This document shows, piece after piece, positions 44,362 through 56,700 of a DNA stretch of 64,000 nucleotides. The stretch is taken from NCBI GenBank assembly GCA_009363875.1, contig CM018683.1:60714981-60778980 (forward strand), written 5' to 3'. The translations under genes were made by a program, and so were the position numbers. The notes beneath the pieces are model-generated. The model saw only the letters and a program-made list of their open reading frames with translations. It was not told where the DNA came from and did no database searches. Every line of letters begins with the position of its first letter. Position 1 is the stretch's first letter. The stretch comes from Mikania micrantha (taxonomy: Eukaryota > Streptophyta > Magnoliopsida > Asterales > Asteraceae).

Positions 44362-46899
44362 TGTGACAATCCGGCATTCTTGGATTAGCACCGTTAACCA
44401 GAAACTAACAGAAACGACTCAGAATTGAACAAAAATCAAAATAGAAGGATTGAAATCAGTCCCAAAACACTTAAATTACAAAGATTTAACTTATAAGGGT
44501 TGAAATAATCAATTTTGACTTATACAAGTCAAAATTAGACTAAATGGGTAAATTGGATTCGAGTTTCACATTAATGCTCAATTATAACCGAATTAAACTA
44601 TACTTAATCATCACACTGATGATAAATTACATTTATCATACGTTATGAAGCCTTAAATCATAGAATTAAATGAGATAATGAATCGAAGTGATAAAACCGT
44701 CACTATGCTTTTAGAGATCATGCAATTCGATCGAAAATCATCAAATTGGAAACCTAAACACTATAATCGGCATTTTTAGAAGCTTTTGCATTCGACAATT
44801 TGAATCCAGAAGCAATGGGAGGAGGAATCGATCAAGAGCTTGGCCGAACTCAAGCAATTAGTCGATATCATTCAATTGAATATCAAATCAGGTAATATTT
44901 AACTCCTACACTATCTAAAAATGCCGAATAAGCAAAGCCCTCTATCATTTTTGAGTTCCAACATTGAATTATAAGAATTCGATTATTAGGGTTCTTTAAC
45001 TAAAACGAATTGGGACTTTTGATCTAAATGAACTTCATAATCAAATTAAATAGCATCCTCAGTTTCTAAAGGTTTTATATAACGAAAACCTTATGATGAT
45101 TTCATCTAGGTTTAACGAATTGATTGAACTCTAGTTCTAGGGTTCATATGAAAAACGTTTTGGGGGTTTCTTGAATAATCGGGTTAGTAATCGAATTAAA
45201 CCTTACAGAAGGGTTCGAAATTCACATTATACTGAAACCCATATACTGATTTCATAAAACATTATCGAATTAAACGATTTCAATTTCTAGTGTTCTTTAA
45301 GTTGAACGAATTGGGGATTTCGAATTAGATGAACTTGATATTTAGATTAAATCATTCAGAAGGTCTCGAAAATTGGTTTTGAATGGAAACCCTATGGTTA
45401 ATTAGTATGACATAATCGAATTTGATCAAATGGGATTGTGAAACATATTAATCAAGTTCAAATTTTGTATGGATCATTTTATTGGTTTAAACTGATTGAT
45501 TTTGAAATTAAAACCAAGGTTAGACTTGTTTAAACCTGATAAACCAAAGCCCTCTAGTTATAAGATCTATTGGGCTCGAATTGAGGCTCAATTGAACCCA
45601 CATGGTTCGGTCAAAGTAAATCCAAGGGAACCGATTGGTTTGGGTTTAAAAGGACTAATTGGGCCCTTTGTTAACAAATGTTGGTGGGCTGAGATGGTAG
45701 TTCGTGGGTGTGGGGAGTTGGAGGTCACGGGTTCGAACCCGGGCTCCAACTGTTTTTTTGATATTTAAACCATTTTTAGTGTTTCGACCATATCTTTTTC
45801 ATATCAACTCCGTTTTAATCCGTTCGAGTTGCGTTGAAACCGTAATGGGAATATGAATAACCTGAAATAATAAAATTTATATTTTAACTCGAAAACGTAA
45901 TTGCGTATAATTGCACTTATTTAAATAAAATCATATACGCCATGTGATTTTATTAAACGATTTTAAAGTCACGTATACTTACTTATGCACGTTTCTAACA
46001 AGTATAATATACGTGTGTTGACACGTATGTGATTACACACATTAAACGACATCCCGAATAACACAACATTATTGATAAAACACAGGTCTTTCGTAGGAGC
46101 TTATCTACGAAATTTCGCCTGTTTTAGGGAAGAAAACATGTACAAACAAACACTTTTAGACACATATCACTTGCATGAGTTAGCTGTTTACTATAAGTGC
46201 AAACATAGCATTACAAAGCCTAACATTATCGAACCGTTTAGTTTGCCATAGTGCAAAGCGTGGTAGTTGAAGATAGATCTATTGGGTTTGACAAACCTCA
46301 CTTGGTAGATGGGATCTACGCAAGTGTTTAACTGACCAAACACACATTACTATTGTTTATGCTAGACAATAGGGAAAAGGCTATCAAACATTACAACAGT
46401 CAGCTTCGGTGTCGACCACTTATGTAAATAGTACAATGACTAGCTATCATGACTATGCAATGTGTGATTATGTGATCTGCAAACATTATATACAAACAGC
46501 TTGTTTCAAACAATTGATTCAAACATTTGTGATTACTCATATAAACCTGTGTATGCACCAACCTTTGTGTTGACTATACTTGCATGTTTTCTCAGGACGC
46601 TAAGGTACACGAGCAAGCGAGCATGGACTAGGAGATCGAGTCGCATGCATACTTTAAATTTATGTTGATTTGGATTTAAACATTTGAGACATTGCTTTGT
46701 AATTTACAGTTTTCAAACCATTATGTTTGTTTTGTTTTAAAAACGCTTCCGCAACGTTAGAACTTTGATATTACAGTTTTAGACCAAAGTATGTTTTGAA
46801 AATCATATAGAGGTCTTCGTTATGTCTAATGATCTGAGATCCTGGTTTGTCACGTTACAAACGGTATGATTCCGTTAGTTGAAAATTGGGGGTGTGACA
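44362..46899 (+). mobile_element. solo LTR of Ty3/gypsy element (LTR-3)
   Basis: Starts TGTGACAATCCGG, ends GGGGGTGTGACA; flanks CTAGA (44357-44361) and CTAAA (46900-46904) match at 4 of 5. 2538 bp, no coding domains. Blocks seen in LTR-4 and LTR-5 (GCAGCGGAA, GTTGGTGAGTTC) appear here in reverse complement (CTTCCGC near 46745), so it lies in the opposite orientation. The first half repeats CGAATT-type words (AATCGAATTAAA and variants). It contains a tRNA-like segment at 45680. Confidence 0.75.
45680..45750 (+). other. tRNA-like segment (SINE head or degenerate tRNA copy)
   Basis: 71 nt starting GTTGGTG and ending CTCCAAC can form an acceptor-like stem with one mismatch. GGCTGAGATGGTAG resembles an A box and GGTTCGAACCC is a perfect B box; a T7 run follows at once, as a polymerase III terminator would. 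The D and T stems are imperfect, so I do not call a working tRNA. It may be a tRNA-derived SINE head captured by LTR-3; no target duplication was found. Confidence 0.5.
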
Positions 46900-47143
46900 C
46901 TAAAGTATATTTATTATTGAAAGTAACCCTATAATTTTATATTTTAGTATAGTATGTTGTACAAACGAGCCGAGCCACGAGCCGAGCCAGCCTTGGCTCA
47001 GACTCGGCTCGGTTATAAAACGAGCTGGCTCGGTTCGGCTTGGTTACAAACGAGCTTTATCCGAGCCGAGCTTTATCCGAGTCGAACTTTATCCGAACGA
47101 GCTACGAGCCGAATCTGAGCTTCGAGCTTTTTGGACAGCCCTA

Positions 47144-47213
47144 GTTATAGTCGTGGTTGACTCTCATATCCAGTTATAGTCGTGGTTGACTATCATACCC
47201 AGTTATAAGACCT
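47144..47213. repeat. 29-bp tandem array in LTR-5 (right part)
   Basis: Continuation of the array split by the hAT element: one interrupted unit, one full unit and a partial third, same CAGTTATAGTCGTGGTTGAC core. Confidence 0.9.
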
Positions 47214-47359
47214 GGTACCTCATTCGTACATTTTCCTATAACACGTATAAGAACATCATGACATACTAGCATCATATCATCATTCATCGTATTCATCATA
47301 ACATTATAACATTTCATGCTAGCATCTTATCATCAAAACATCATCACTTTGTCCTATTA

Positions 47360-50248
47360 TGTCACACCCCCAAATTTTCACATGTGGAGTCAGTTCACTT
47401 GGGTGTGACATGGCCAGAATCACAGCTCATAGTCATATAGAACAACTATATATGTGTTTTCAACAAACAAACTGTTTTAAAATATTGCAGCGGAAATTAC
47501 AATAGTATTGCAGCGGAAAATAATATGTTTGAAATGCAGCGGAATAATAAATTGTCAAACACTACATATTGTAAATACAAATAACATAAATAAAAATTGC
47601 TTGTTTCAAAGAACATGATATGAATGCACATGATCCTATGCTCGTTCCTTATGTACATCCTAATCCAAATGCAGCTAGTTACCTGAGAATACATGTTTAA
47701 GAAAAAGTGTCAACACATAGGTTGGTGAGTTCACAGGTTTTGATATACATAGATAATAATCAGGAATCATGTGTCATGCTATTTATTAAAATGTTAGTCC
47801 CGAGCCCTAGGCTCCAAGTGTCGGTGTGTCACTACCGAACTAGACTTGCTTGTCCTTGCCTCCGCCATGTCTTGTAATAACATGGCAAGATAGGTCGAGA
47901 TTTCACGTGTCCCGACCTCCGGTCTGTATTGTGCCACGTGGGATTCGTCACACCCAAATAGATCTATTCAAACTCACCTCGTTGTTTGTACATTAACGAC
48001 AAGACTTTGCGAGGGCTTGCTACGATTACAACACTTATGTTTGTCTAATAAACCAACATACACAATATGTTTGTACAAGTATAAATGGTTGACTCGATTC
48101 AAAAAGTATTCTCCCCCTATTTGAAAAGTTGTAAAAGAGTTAAAGAGGGGTGGTAAACTCACCTTAGTGAAAATCAGAGAGTGCGTAAGCTCCTGCTTCG
48201 TATGCGGGTCGGTCACCAGCTACCTATATCGTATAGCTTACGTGAATTCACGTAAGTGACCATGTTCGTGCTCGTGTTTGTGATCAAAAACCCTCGGTTG
48301 TTATGTTTGTCTCCATGTCGGTCCATATTGACCGTGTTTGACTGTGTCAAGTCAACGACCCGTTGGTGAACCGTGTGTTGGTTGTGATTCGTGTAACATT
48401 CGTGATCGTGCTCATTGTGTGCAAAAGATGCAAATCGCGTTTATGGACAACTTACTATTTATAGTAAGTTTCTATTTTTAGCAAGTTCCACAACACTTAT
48501 CATTTTAAGGATTCTAGCATGCTTGTTAGTCCTATGTGATCATGTTAACACATAACACGTTGTTACTAACGATCAAGTAAACATATAAGTCATTTTCACT
48601 CATTAAAGTTTCCTAAAAAGGAAAGTTTCCATATCTAGCATGATTAACATCAAGAATCATCTAACTTAATAAACAATAATCATATTACATTATTGTTAGG
48701 TCATCTAGCATGTTCAAATCATGCATTGCATTTCTATTTCAAGATATCATATGATAAAGTTATTAAAAATAGTAATAATGCTAAGTATTCATCAAACGAT
48801 TTCTCTAAACATTCCTAATCCATTTCCTTACCAAATATCATTATAATATATCATCATTCATCATCTAAACATACCCATTTCACCTAAATTCCCATCTAGC
48901 AATATTTAGCTTAGAAAAGTTACTATAAATAGTAACTAGGTCCAAAAAGACCACAAATCAATCCTAATCAATTTCTCATGCCTTATATCATCATATTATC
49001 ACATAAAGGATATTTCTTTTTACATGCATGTTCATATCCTTACCCATTTTACCATGTTGTAACATAAAAGTTACTATAATTAGAAAGTTTATCAAATAAC
49101 CATATTTTGACTATTCTAATGATAACAAATCATGTAACATGCCATGAACAACACCAATAAACATATTTGAATACCCAAAATCATCCAATATGCCCTAGAT
49201 CATGCATGTATGTTGATATTTCACCCATTTATGAACAAATCAAGCATTATACACACCTACATCATCATGGATTGTCATATTTCACCATCTATTCACTCTA
49301 GATCATCATTTTTCATAGAAAAATCATCAAACCCAGATTCAAAATACTAAAATTTCTGCATGCAAGGTTAGAGGGCTTGCATGTGGGTTTCAAGTGTTGC
49401 ATGTGGGTGTATGAGTGTTATGTGTGGATTTTGGCCATAGAAACTACCTTGTAAGGTCTTGTAACACCAAGATGGGGCTCCAACAGTAGCTAGTGGATGT
49501 GGGAGATGGCTGGTGATGAGCAAAACCAACTGGTTGTAGTGGAAAGCAAGCTCAAATGTTCTTCCTTGATCCTCCAAAGCTCCATACTTCCAAAAATGGC
49601 TTCCAAGAGTGTTTTAGGGGTTATTATGGAGTTGTAAGTGTGTTATCAGGTGGTCTATGGGTGGATAAGCCTAGTGGGTGGGGTATGGGGTTGGGTTTAA
49701 TGATGAAATTGGATAAAGTAGGTATAATTGTCTTGGTTTTATAAAGATTTGGCGTCTGGATGTCGTCGTGTACCGCCAAGGGGGTCCCCTATGGGCTTGG
49801 CGTACCGTAATGAATTTCGGGATTCAAAATCCCCCGCCCATCCTTCGTGTACCGCTAAGGCCTATTCCTAGCCCTTAGCGTACCGCGAAGAGTTCCAGAA
49901 GAGCCCAATAGTCCTAATTTCAATGGTTTGGCCTGTTTTCGACGTTTTCTCGCTTAGGGACTATTGTTCGACATCGTTTGAACTCTTAAGTTCAATGTTC
50001 GAGTGTTTTGTGAGGTTTCTAGTGTTTGGTTACACGATGTGTTAAACGTTCACAAACGTTCGTATTTTCTTAGACACGTGTGTGTGTGTTGCGATAATTC
50101 ACCGAATTATCGGGTTTGTGTCAGTGTTCGTACTGTCATGCCACGTGTCGCACTAAATTAAACTAATTCTAGTGTCACGTATACAATTATCAATTAAATA
50201 AATATTTAATTAAAACAAATGCTGACCTGGATTTAACGGGGTGTCGCA
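47360..50248 (-). mobile_element. solo LTR of Ty3/gypsy element (LTR-4)
   Basis: TGTCACACCCCCAAAT to GGGGTGTCGCA, with perfect 5-bp flanks TATTA (47355-47359 and 50249-50253), 2889 bp. No coding domain. Blocks GCAGCGGAA, CCTGAGAATACATGTT and GTTGGTGAGTTCA are shared with LTR-1 and LTR-2 in the same order. Minus orientation is inferred from the CTTTATAAAACC box (49735-49746) beside its word cluster. Confidence 0.85.
49735..49890 (-). promoter_or_regulatory. GTGTACCGC/CTTAGCGTACC word cluster plus TATA box in LTR-4
   Basis: Words GTCGTGTACCGCCAAGG, GGGCTTGGCGTACCG, CTTCGTGTACCGCTAAGG and CCCTTAGCGTACCGCG form two imperfect inverted pairs. On the minus strand TTTATAAAACC (49735-49746) follows within about 20 bp. 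The TATA assignment is inference. Confidence 0.5.
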
Positions 50249-50513
50249 TATTATCATAGGACTCATTATATCATGTCATGCCAGTATCATTTCATCATAT
50301 CATCATAACCTCCTAGCATTGAATACATATGATGCTATCATCATATCATCAGATCATACATTCTGGTATTCATGAACATTTCAGACTAGCACCTTAACAT
50401 CATAGCATACTGCCCTAACAACAAAGACACATTTCATATCATAACATCTCATGCTAGCATCATAATCATCATGTCCTATTATCCTAACAACTTAGGAATT
50501 CATCGTAGCATGT

Positions 50514-52360
50514 TGATATACGTCAAATTATACATATTATTCGACTCAAACTCCCCCGGTTTTAACGTTAACAACATGCAAATTCATTCACAAATAGTCC
50601 TAATTATTGTTTTTGTGAATTTGTAGGATAAACGGCCTTGCTCAGAAGAAAATCAAGCCTTGTATGGAATTTCATCATTTTCTGAGCAAATCCCCAGATG
50701 CGCACTGTCATGCCAAATCTTGCACTGACAGTGCCGGCCCATGCACGACCGTGCACAACTTTGCACTACCGTGCAACTAGGTAGTGCTAGGCCGTGCATG
50801 GCAGTGCTGGCCTATGCACGACCGTGCACTATCTTGCATGACCGTGCAACCAGTGTTAGGCCATGCATGGCAGTGCTGGCCTATGCACGACCGTGCATAA
50901 GCCTAGCACGACCGTGTATGCTAGCCAGTGCCGGGCCAAAGCAAGGCATTGCCGGGCAAAATGGAGGTAGTGCCGGCCATGACGACTTGCGCACGACCGT
51001 GCCTGACATCTCGAGTCAATTTTCGAGACTTAGCTGAAAATGGCAACTTCGACAACCGTCCCAGACCAAAAGTAAAGCACTGTAGCACCTTGCACGACCA
51101 TGCCAAGTTCCAGAATTTCTATAAATTGAGCTTTTCATCTCATTTGAAAGGGTTGGACTTCCTGGAGCTGAAATACTCTCTGATCAGAATTCCTAAGGCT
51201 ATCCAAGGGAGATTGTGAAGGTCTTGAAGATCCAAGGAGCATCCAACACCATCTTGTTTCAATCCTTGCTTGCTAGTGGTTTGCATTTTGTTATTTTAAT
51301 CATGTCTCTTGTTAAATTCAGCTACTTTATTACTGTTTTTGTAAGCCTTATGGGCTAAACACTTCATTGTCTAGATTATGATGAAACTTTTGTTTATGTG
51401 ATGATGATTTTATGAATTGGTCAAATGGGTTTATGTCAAGATCCAAGATGAAGTTATTATTGTATTCCAATGATGTTGTAAATTTGTGTAGGTTGATTAG
51501 TATTCAAGAATGATGAATGTTTAGTCATACTATGTTGGAAAACCATGATCAAACATTTATTTATAATCTTATAACTTGTTTTTAAGATTATGCCATGAGA
51601 TTAGGAATGATAATTGGTTTCTTGAATATTATAAAACTTGCATAAGTATACTTTCTTTCACTAAAGTTTGGAAAAACCATGGTGATATTATGATTTGTTG
51701 AATATGATTAATATGTGAGTTAGGAAATTATAGCCAAATGACCTCATTTGCATGATTGTGTTCATAGATTGTAAGTTGGAAGAAATTGTGACTTTGTTGA
51801 ATTTATACAACTTAGGGTGATTAGTGTGTATAAGTCATATTAGTTTTCCCTAAGTTGTAGAATTAAGATTCTTGACGGATGACTAATTCTTGATTAAATC
51901 TTGACATAGACCTTGACATTAGGCTTCATAGAATAATCCTATGTGATTAGAATGTGTTTATCATTTTAATTTTTCAAAAGATTATATGATTAGATATTTT
52001 TGACCGGAATATAGTCAACATTTGATTTACCAATTTATAATAATCACATCACTAGACTAAGTGGAATCATGATCTAGGCAATTCTCTTAGACTTTAGATT
52101 ATTTAAAAATCCTTCTTTTAGTTTTATTTGAAAATTCACAAAACCCGACATTTTCATGTTGTTGCTAAACATTGACCGAGATCTAGTATTGGGAGATATC
52201 GTATCCACGGATTGATATCCGGTTCTTACCATAAGCTATATTATTATACGATAGGTACACTTGCCTATTGTGTGTGATTTAGTTTCTAGTAAAAACCATT
52301 TTAAAACTAAAATCTGTGTGAAAAATCTATAATTAGAAATATATAGTTTCATGCACATCA
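50514..52360 (+). mobile_element. Athila-type solo LTR
   Basis: Starts TGATATACGTC, ends ATGCACATCA, the same TGAT...ATCA style as the other Athila LTRs here; perfect 5-bp flanks CATGT (50509-50513 and 52361-52365); 1847 bp. It contains the GCACGACCGTGC cluster and a TCTATAAATTGAG box, then the AT-rich transcribed part with GGGAGATATCGTATCCACGG near 52190, a block comparable to the GTGGATACGATACC of LTR B (10838). Confidence 0.85.
50704..51127 (+). promoter_or_regulatory. GCACGACCGTGC word cluster plus TATA box in Athila solo LTR
   Basis: The near-palindrome GCACGACCGTGC and relatives (GCACTACCGTGC, GCATGACCGTGC, GCCGTGCATGGCAG, GCCATGCATGGCAG) occur a dozen or more times in 300 bp; ATGCACGACCGTGCA is nearly self-complementary. 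TCTATAAATT follows at 51118-51127, about 15 bp after the last word (GCACGACCATGCC). The 98-codon plus frame here is a by-product of the repeats. Confidence 0.55.
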
Positions 52361-52739
52361 CATGTTACCTTATAGCTATCATCATAGTTATGGTCATCAT
52401 AGTTCAGTAACATTCATTCGTCATACTTAGCACTTTCCCAAGCATATTCATCATACATAACACATATACATGCATACATAATCATGGCATATCATCATTC
52501 GGTCATCATCATCATAAGCACATAACATCATAGACATAACAATAAGCATGTATGCCAGCCCAAAACATTAAACATAAAATAGGGTGTCTAGAACTCACCT
52601 GATAGTAGACTCTTGTTTTCCTTAGCTGAACTCCTTAGCTAGGCCTTAAGAACCTATATTAGTACATCGTATCATTACATACCATTCTTTAGACTTAGAA
52701 TATATTCCAAGTCCTCATAGCCTCCTAACCAGCCCCCAG

Positions 52740-53400
52740 TATTCGAAAACTATTATGTTCCCGAACTGCCTCAAGTATTCGAAGACTAGAATACTCGAAC
52801 CATCACTAGTACTCGAAATACTGATGTACTCGAGTCCCCATGAGTACTTGAATCTCCCTGTCTACTCGAAACCTTGTACTCGGAATCCACATGCTCGAAA
52901 TGGTATACCCGAAATGGTCTTATGATTTCGAGTATTCCCCTAGGCATATTTTCGAGTACTCATCTTCTCACCATAAACCATCTCAGAAATTCATTTAAGA
53001 CCATGGGGAGCTAGTTACAGGTTCCTTAGGTTGTTACCAACACACTGGAACGTACCTCAAAGTTTTGAACTTTATGCATAAGTTCACTTTTGTCTAAAAA
53101 TCCTAACTTTTTAGTTTAGATCACTTACTTGATGATAAATAATCACTCCTGTGGATTCTCGTGCGTTTCCTCTTCTGTTTGATCGATCAAATGCTCGATT
53201 CCTGAAGTTCTCGAAATCGCCCACTCTGAGTTCTTGGGAGAGAATGCTTCCAGCCAAAGGTTAGCATGTTTCCCAGGCACTCATATTTATAGGCGGTGTA
53301 TTTGTACTCGAATTTGTGAGATTTTCGACTACTAGGATTTCGAGAACTGGTGTACTCGAAATCCAATTCGAGTATACGATCTCGAGACCTTAACTTGGTT
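52740..53400 (-). promoter_or_regulatory. TACTCGAA word clusters and TATA box of LTR-5
   Basis: TACTCGAA, TATTCGAA, TACCCGAA and TTCGAGTA occur about twenty times in two groups, 52740-52980 and 53195-53395. The second group lies immediately upstream, in minus orientation, of CGCCTATAAATA (53284-53295). The first group would then be transcribed. Confidence 0.55.
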
Positions 53401-53493
53401 ATTTTTCGTCTATTTTCCTTCAAGTTTATTATCCGTTACACATTCGTAAATTCAAATATCTTGTATTAGAAAATTTTGGGGTGTTACAACCGG

Positions 53494-53940
53494 TAACACT
53501 TTTCATTTTGAATTCGCACGTACGGGTTTCGATTCCTTCCCAGGATATTTTTTTCTTTTTTTAAACACTCTTCTACTATCCCCTCCCCACCTCAACAGTT
53601 CTTCAGTAACCAAACACCGCCAGCCACCATCAGACACTTGTCTTCCATCATCCGATCCTCTTCGTTCATCAACGTTCCCTATGTTGATGTTGAAACCATT
53701 CATCACATACACTTAACCCTACCACCGTCCCCACCGGCGTCCACCAAAAACCGTCGCCGACCACCACCTACTCGAACTATGTAAACCCGCCCCTACCCTG
53801 ATCCTTTCTTTCTCCTCCTTTCCTTCTTTCTACCATTTTTCTTCCCATATGCGATAATACGCCCACCCGTCGGCAACATCTCTCGACGCCACCATAAACA
53901 CATCACCACAATCGTGCAACTACTGCCCACCATCACCTGC

Positions 53941-53990
<50 letters not shown>

Positions 53991-54260
53991 TTGCTTTACA
54001 CCAGGTGTGCCACTTTTACTCCATATATCTATGTCCAAATATGAAATCAAGGGGCTGTAGGCGATGAAGTCATGGAACTACGAGATCTGAAATCAATTTC
54101 TACGAATGGTGTGGTTGAACTCTTATATCAAGTTCATATTGTGTAACTGATGATAGCATACCCAAGTAGGACCAAAATCAGAGATGCTAAAACCTTTGGT
54201 GATGATAACAATAAAAACAATAAATATGGTTATAAAAGTGAAATTAACGAAAATAAATTG
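53494..54260. other. no gene; C-rich stretch and AT microsatellite
   Basis: 53540-53940 is C-rich and purine-poor on the plus strand (CCACC, CCGCC words), with a 69-codon minus frame that shows no domain. An AT dinucleotide run occupies 53943-53988. Nothing else supported. Confidence 0.5.
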
Positions 54261-54268
54261 GCTCATAT

Positions 54269-54895
54269 TTGGGGTGTCAATCGTGTCGGGTTGGCGGGTT
54301 AGTGGGTTAACAGGTTACGGGTTGGCGGGTTGGCGGGTTGAATTTTGCAACCCTAACCTGACTCATATATTTATTCGTGTCAAAGTTTTCATTGATATAA
54401 ATTCGGGTCAACCCGAACCTGACCCGTTTAACCCATTTATATAAATAAATCAAACTAATTTACATATTGTAAGTTGGTTGTTGCTTGAAAACACATCAAT
54501 AATAACGTGATTAGTAGTTGTGTATGAGTAACAAATAGTTAATATAGTATTTTAACAAAAAAATTAATATTATTATAACTAAAAATAAAATTATGTAATC
54601 ATAGTTATAAAGTACGAAATTAATAAAATCAATTTTTAGATGAAAAAATATAAATTTTGTTACTTAATCAATTAAAGTATGGTAAATAATCAAAAGAAAA
54701 ACTAAAAATATGTTATAGGAAAGAAAAAAATAAAAAAATTAATAATTTTGAAACCTTAAACGGGTTAACGGGTCAACCCGTTTACAAATGGGTCAAACCG
54801 AACACGACCCATTTTTTAAACGGGTTATACTTGTCAACCCAAAACTTGATTATTTTCATGTCGTGTTCGGGTCGTGTCAGGAATTGCCACCCATA
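54269..54895. mobile_element. hAT-type MITE rich in GGGTT/AACCC words
   Basis: Ends TTGGGGTGTCAATCG and, reverse-complemented, TATGGGTGGCAATTC; perfect 8-bp target duplication GCTCATAT (54261-54268 and 54896-54903). Subterminal zones carry GGCGGGTTGGCGGGTT on the left and ACGGGTTAACGGGTCAACCC on the right. 627 bp, no ORF of its own. Confidence 0.88.
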
Positions 54896-55305
54896 GCTCA
54901 TATGATATGCAAAAGTTTCCGTTAAATATCAAGTTGATACAAGTTTTAGTAAAGTCAAGTAACCATACGTTTCCACACAACTTTTATTCAAAATCTAATT
55001 TTAATGATTTTTCTATTTAAATATTGTTTTTTTTAAAGAAATACACTAAATTGAGTTGTGGTGTAGCGCCTTTGACCTTTTGAACAAAGGTCTTAGGGTC
55101 GAAATGTGCGAAATGTGTAGTTTTCTAAGGTTTAATACTAATAATCTAATTTCAACATTAAAACGCCGATGTTGGTGTGTGGATTTGGTAAGCCAATGCG
55201 TTTACATGTTAGGACCGTGGGTCCAAATAACACCCCAACCTTTTTTTTTACCTCTTTTTTTCCCTAGATTTTTCTTTTAACTGTATTACTTTATTAAATT
55301 TTTTT

Positions 55306-55426
55306 AACAGCCATACTATCCTACTCATACACTACAACCAATATTTCATCCTTATTTGGATTTGAACTCAAGACCTTCTTTTTGAATAGGCAATGCCTCT
55401 ACCAAGTGAGCTAGTCCCACATTGGC
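55306..55426 (-). mobile_element. short tRNA-derived SINE
   Basis: On the minus strand: TAGCTCACTTGGTAGAGGC (A box) and GAGTTCAAATCC (B box), then a body ending in an A run. Flanking repeats ATTAAATTTTTTT (55293-55305) and ATTAATTTTTTTT (55427-55439) fit a target duplication, though their T-richness weakens that. Confidence 0.65.
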
Positions 55427-56245
55427 ATTAATTTTTTTTCTTTAAGATTCATATTTTCAACCTATTGACTTTTTAAAAAGTTTATAAAATTACATTTTCA
55501 CCCCCTCATGTTTCTAAAGTTTGAAATTTATCCCTTTTGTTTCTTAAATCTTCACCCTATGATTTTGAGTCTAACACTTTCAACTTCTCAAATTTTAAAA
55601 AACTTTATAAATTGTTACTTTCACTTCAACGTGTTTCTAAAGTATACAACTTACCCATTTTATTCGTTAGCTAAATATATTATTTTTTTACATAAGAGCC
55701 CATATAAAATCACATTGATACACATTTTCATATAAAAAATTTCCTGTAACGAGTCCGGTGAGATATAATATGTTTTCGTGCTTATTTTATATACTTTTTT
55801 TTTAGTCTACGTTTCGACGTAAATTCTTTAATGATATTGTTGAGTCAAATCTATTATGTTTTCGCTCGACAGAATAAAATCGAAGTATTCTACGTTTTAA
55901 CACTGAAGGCGGGTAACTTTACTAGTTTTAGTATATATAGAATAGTTGTCATTTTTGTAAAGAGGTCGGTAGATAAGAGATTGAATTGAAGGGAAAGAAC
56001 AATTGTAAACTTTTGTTGAAAGTTTGAATTAAATTGTTATATTTGATTTCACATTTGATTTTTGATTGCAATTTACTCTGATTGGATCTTGAATTCGATT
56101 ATATGATTCAATAATTGATATTATAGCTTGGTTTAATAATCAATTGATTTGTGATAATTCAACTTAGGCCAATTTTTTTTATCCTTATAATATTGGATCT
56201 GCTACCAAGCTACTAATAGTAGCATGTATAGAGTATAATATTTGG

Positions 56246-56700
56246 TAGTATCAGATGAGTCATTTCTGTATATCTTATTAGAACACCGATTATTAGCGAT
56301 CCGTGATGTTCGAACCTCACAAACCAACTTGAGTTCCAAATATCCAGCTAATTACTTTGAAGAAGATTTTCAAAAATTGTAACTAGATGTTAAGACATTT
56401 TATGTACTGGCTATGCCTTATTCCAAATGAGATTTATCATAGATTATTGCATTGCAATAATGCAAAGGAACTATGGAAAAGTCTTAATGCGCAATTTGAT
56501 GGTATTGCTTAGGTTTTAGCGAATACCTTATAATTTTTTGCTCAATAGTATGAAACCTTCATATACATGAAAGGAGAGGCTCTCACACAACAATTAAAGG
56601 GGTTTTATTAATTGATTTCTGAGTTGAACTTTGTAAACCGAACTTACTTAAATGGTTTAATTCTTTATATGGTTCTTGAATATCTTCTTGAAAAATAGAA
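56246..56700 (+). pseudogene. Ty1/copia gag fragment
   Basis: One frame gives PNEIYHRLLHCNNAKELWKS then LNAQFDGIA (56420-56510), the UBN2-type copia gag core; after a stop, YETFIYMKGEALTQQLKGFY and LISELNFV continue the same domain (56550-56640). TTTGGTAGTATCAGATGAG at 56241-56259 may be a damaged primer-binding site. The preceding AT-rich 500 bp may be a degraded LTR, but I cannot define its start. Confidence 0.6.

Larger units (their letters stand above)
43767..47143. mobile_element. hAT-type MITE (GAGCC/GGCTC-rich), carrying a nested solo LTR
   Basis: Ends TAGGGATGTTAACGAGC and, reverse-complemented, TAGGGCTGTCCAAAAAGC, with a perfect 8-bp target duplication GTTATAGT (43759-43766 and 47144-47151). 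Subterminal regions are arrays of CGAGCCGAGCC and GGCTCGGCTCG. Without the nested LTR (44362-46899) it is about 0.83 kb and has no ORF. Confidence 0.85.
43113..53488 (-). mobile_element. solo LTR of Ty3/gypsy element (LTR-5), multiply invaded
   Basis: Plus strand starts TGTGAGGTCCGATCCCGGG and ends TTTTGGGGTGTTACA; flanks ACCAG (43108-43112) and ACCGG (53489-53493) match at 4 of 5. Removing the insertions at 43767-47143, 47360-50248 and 50514-52360 with their duplications leaves about 2.25 kb. On the minus strand it begins TGTAACACCCCAAAATTTTC, a common plant gypsy LTR start, and has a CGCCTATAAATA box (53284-53295). It contains a 29-bp tandem array and TACTCGAA clusters. Confidence 0.75.

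Noticed and set aside
45680..45750. Functional tRNA gene
   Set aside because: D and T stems do not pair cleanly and no standard anticodon arm could be assigned; kept only as a tRNA-like segment.
45496..45768. 90-codon plus ORF in LTR-3
   Set aside because: It runs through the tRNA-like segment and shows no protein domain; chance open frame.
43525..47213. 29-bp direct repeats that could suggest a CRISPR-like array
   Set aside because: The units are head-to-tail with no spacers, lie in a plant LTR, and are a simple minisatellite.
50741..51218. Overlapping 96-98 codon plus-strand ORFs rich in ARPC-type repeats
   Set aside because: Produced by the GCACGACCGTGC word array in the Athila LTR; no start context or conservation evident.
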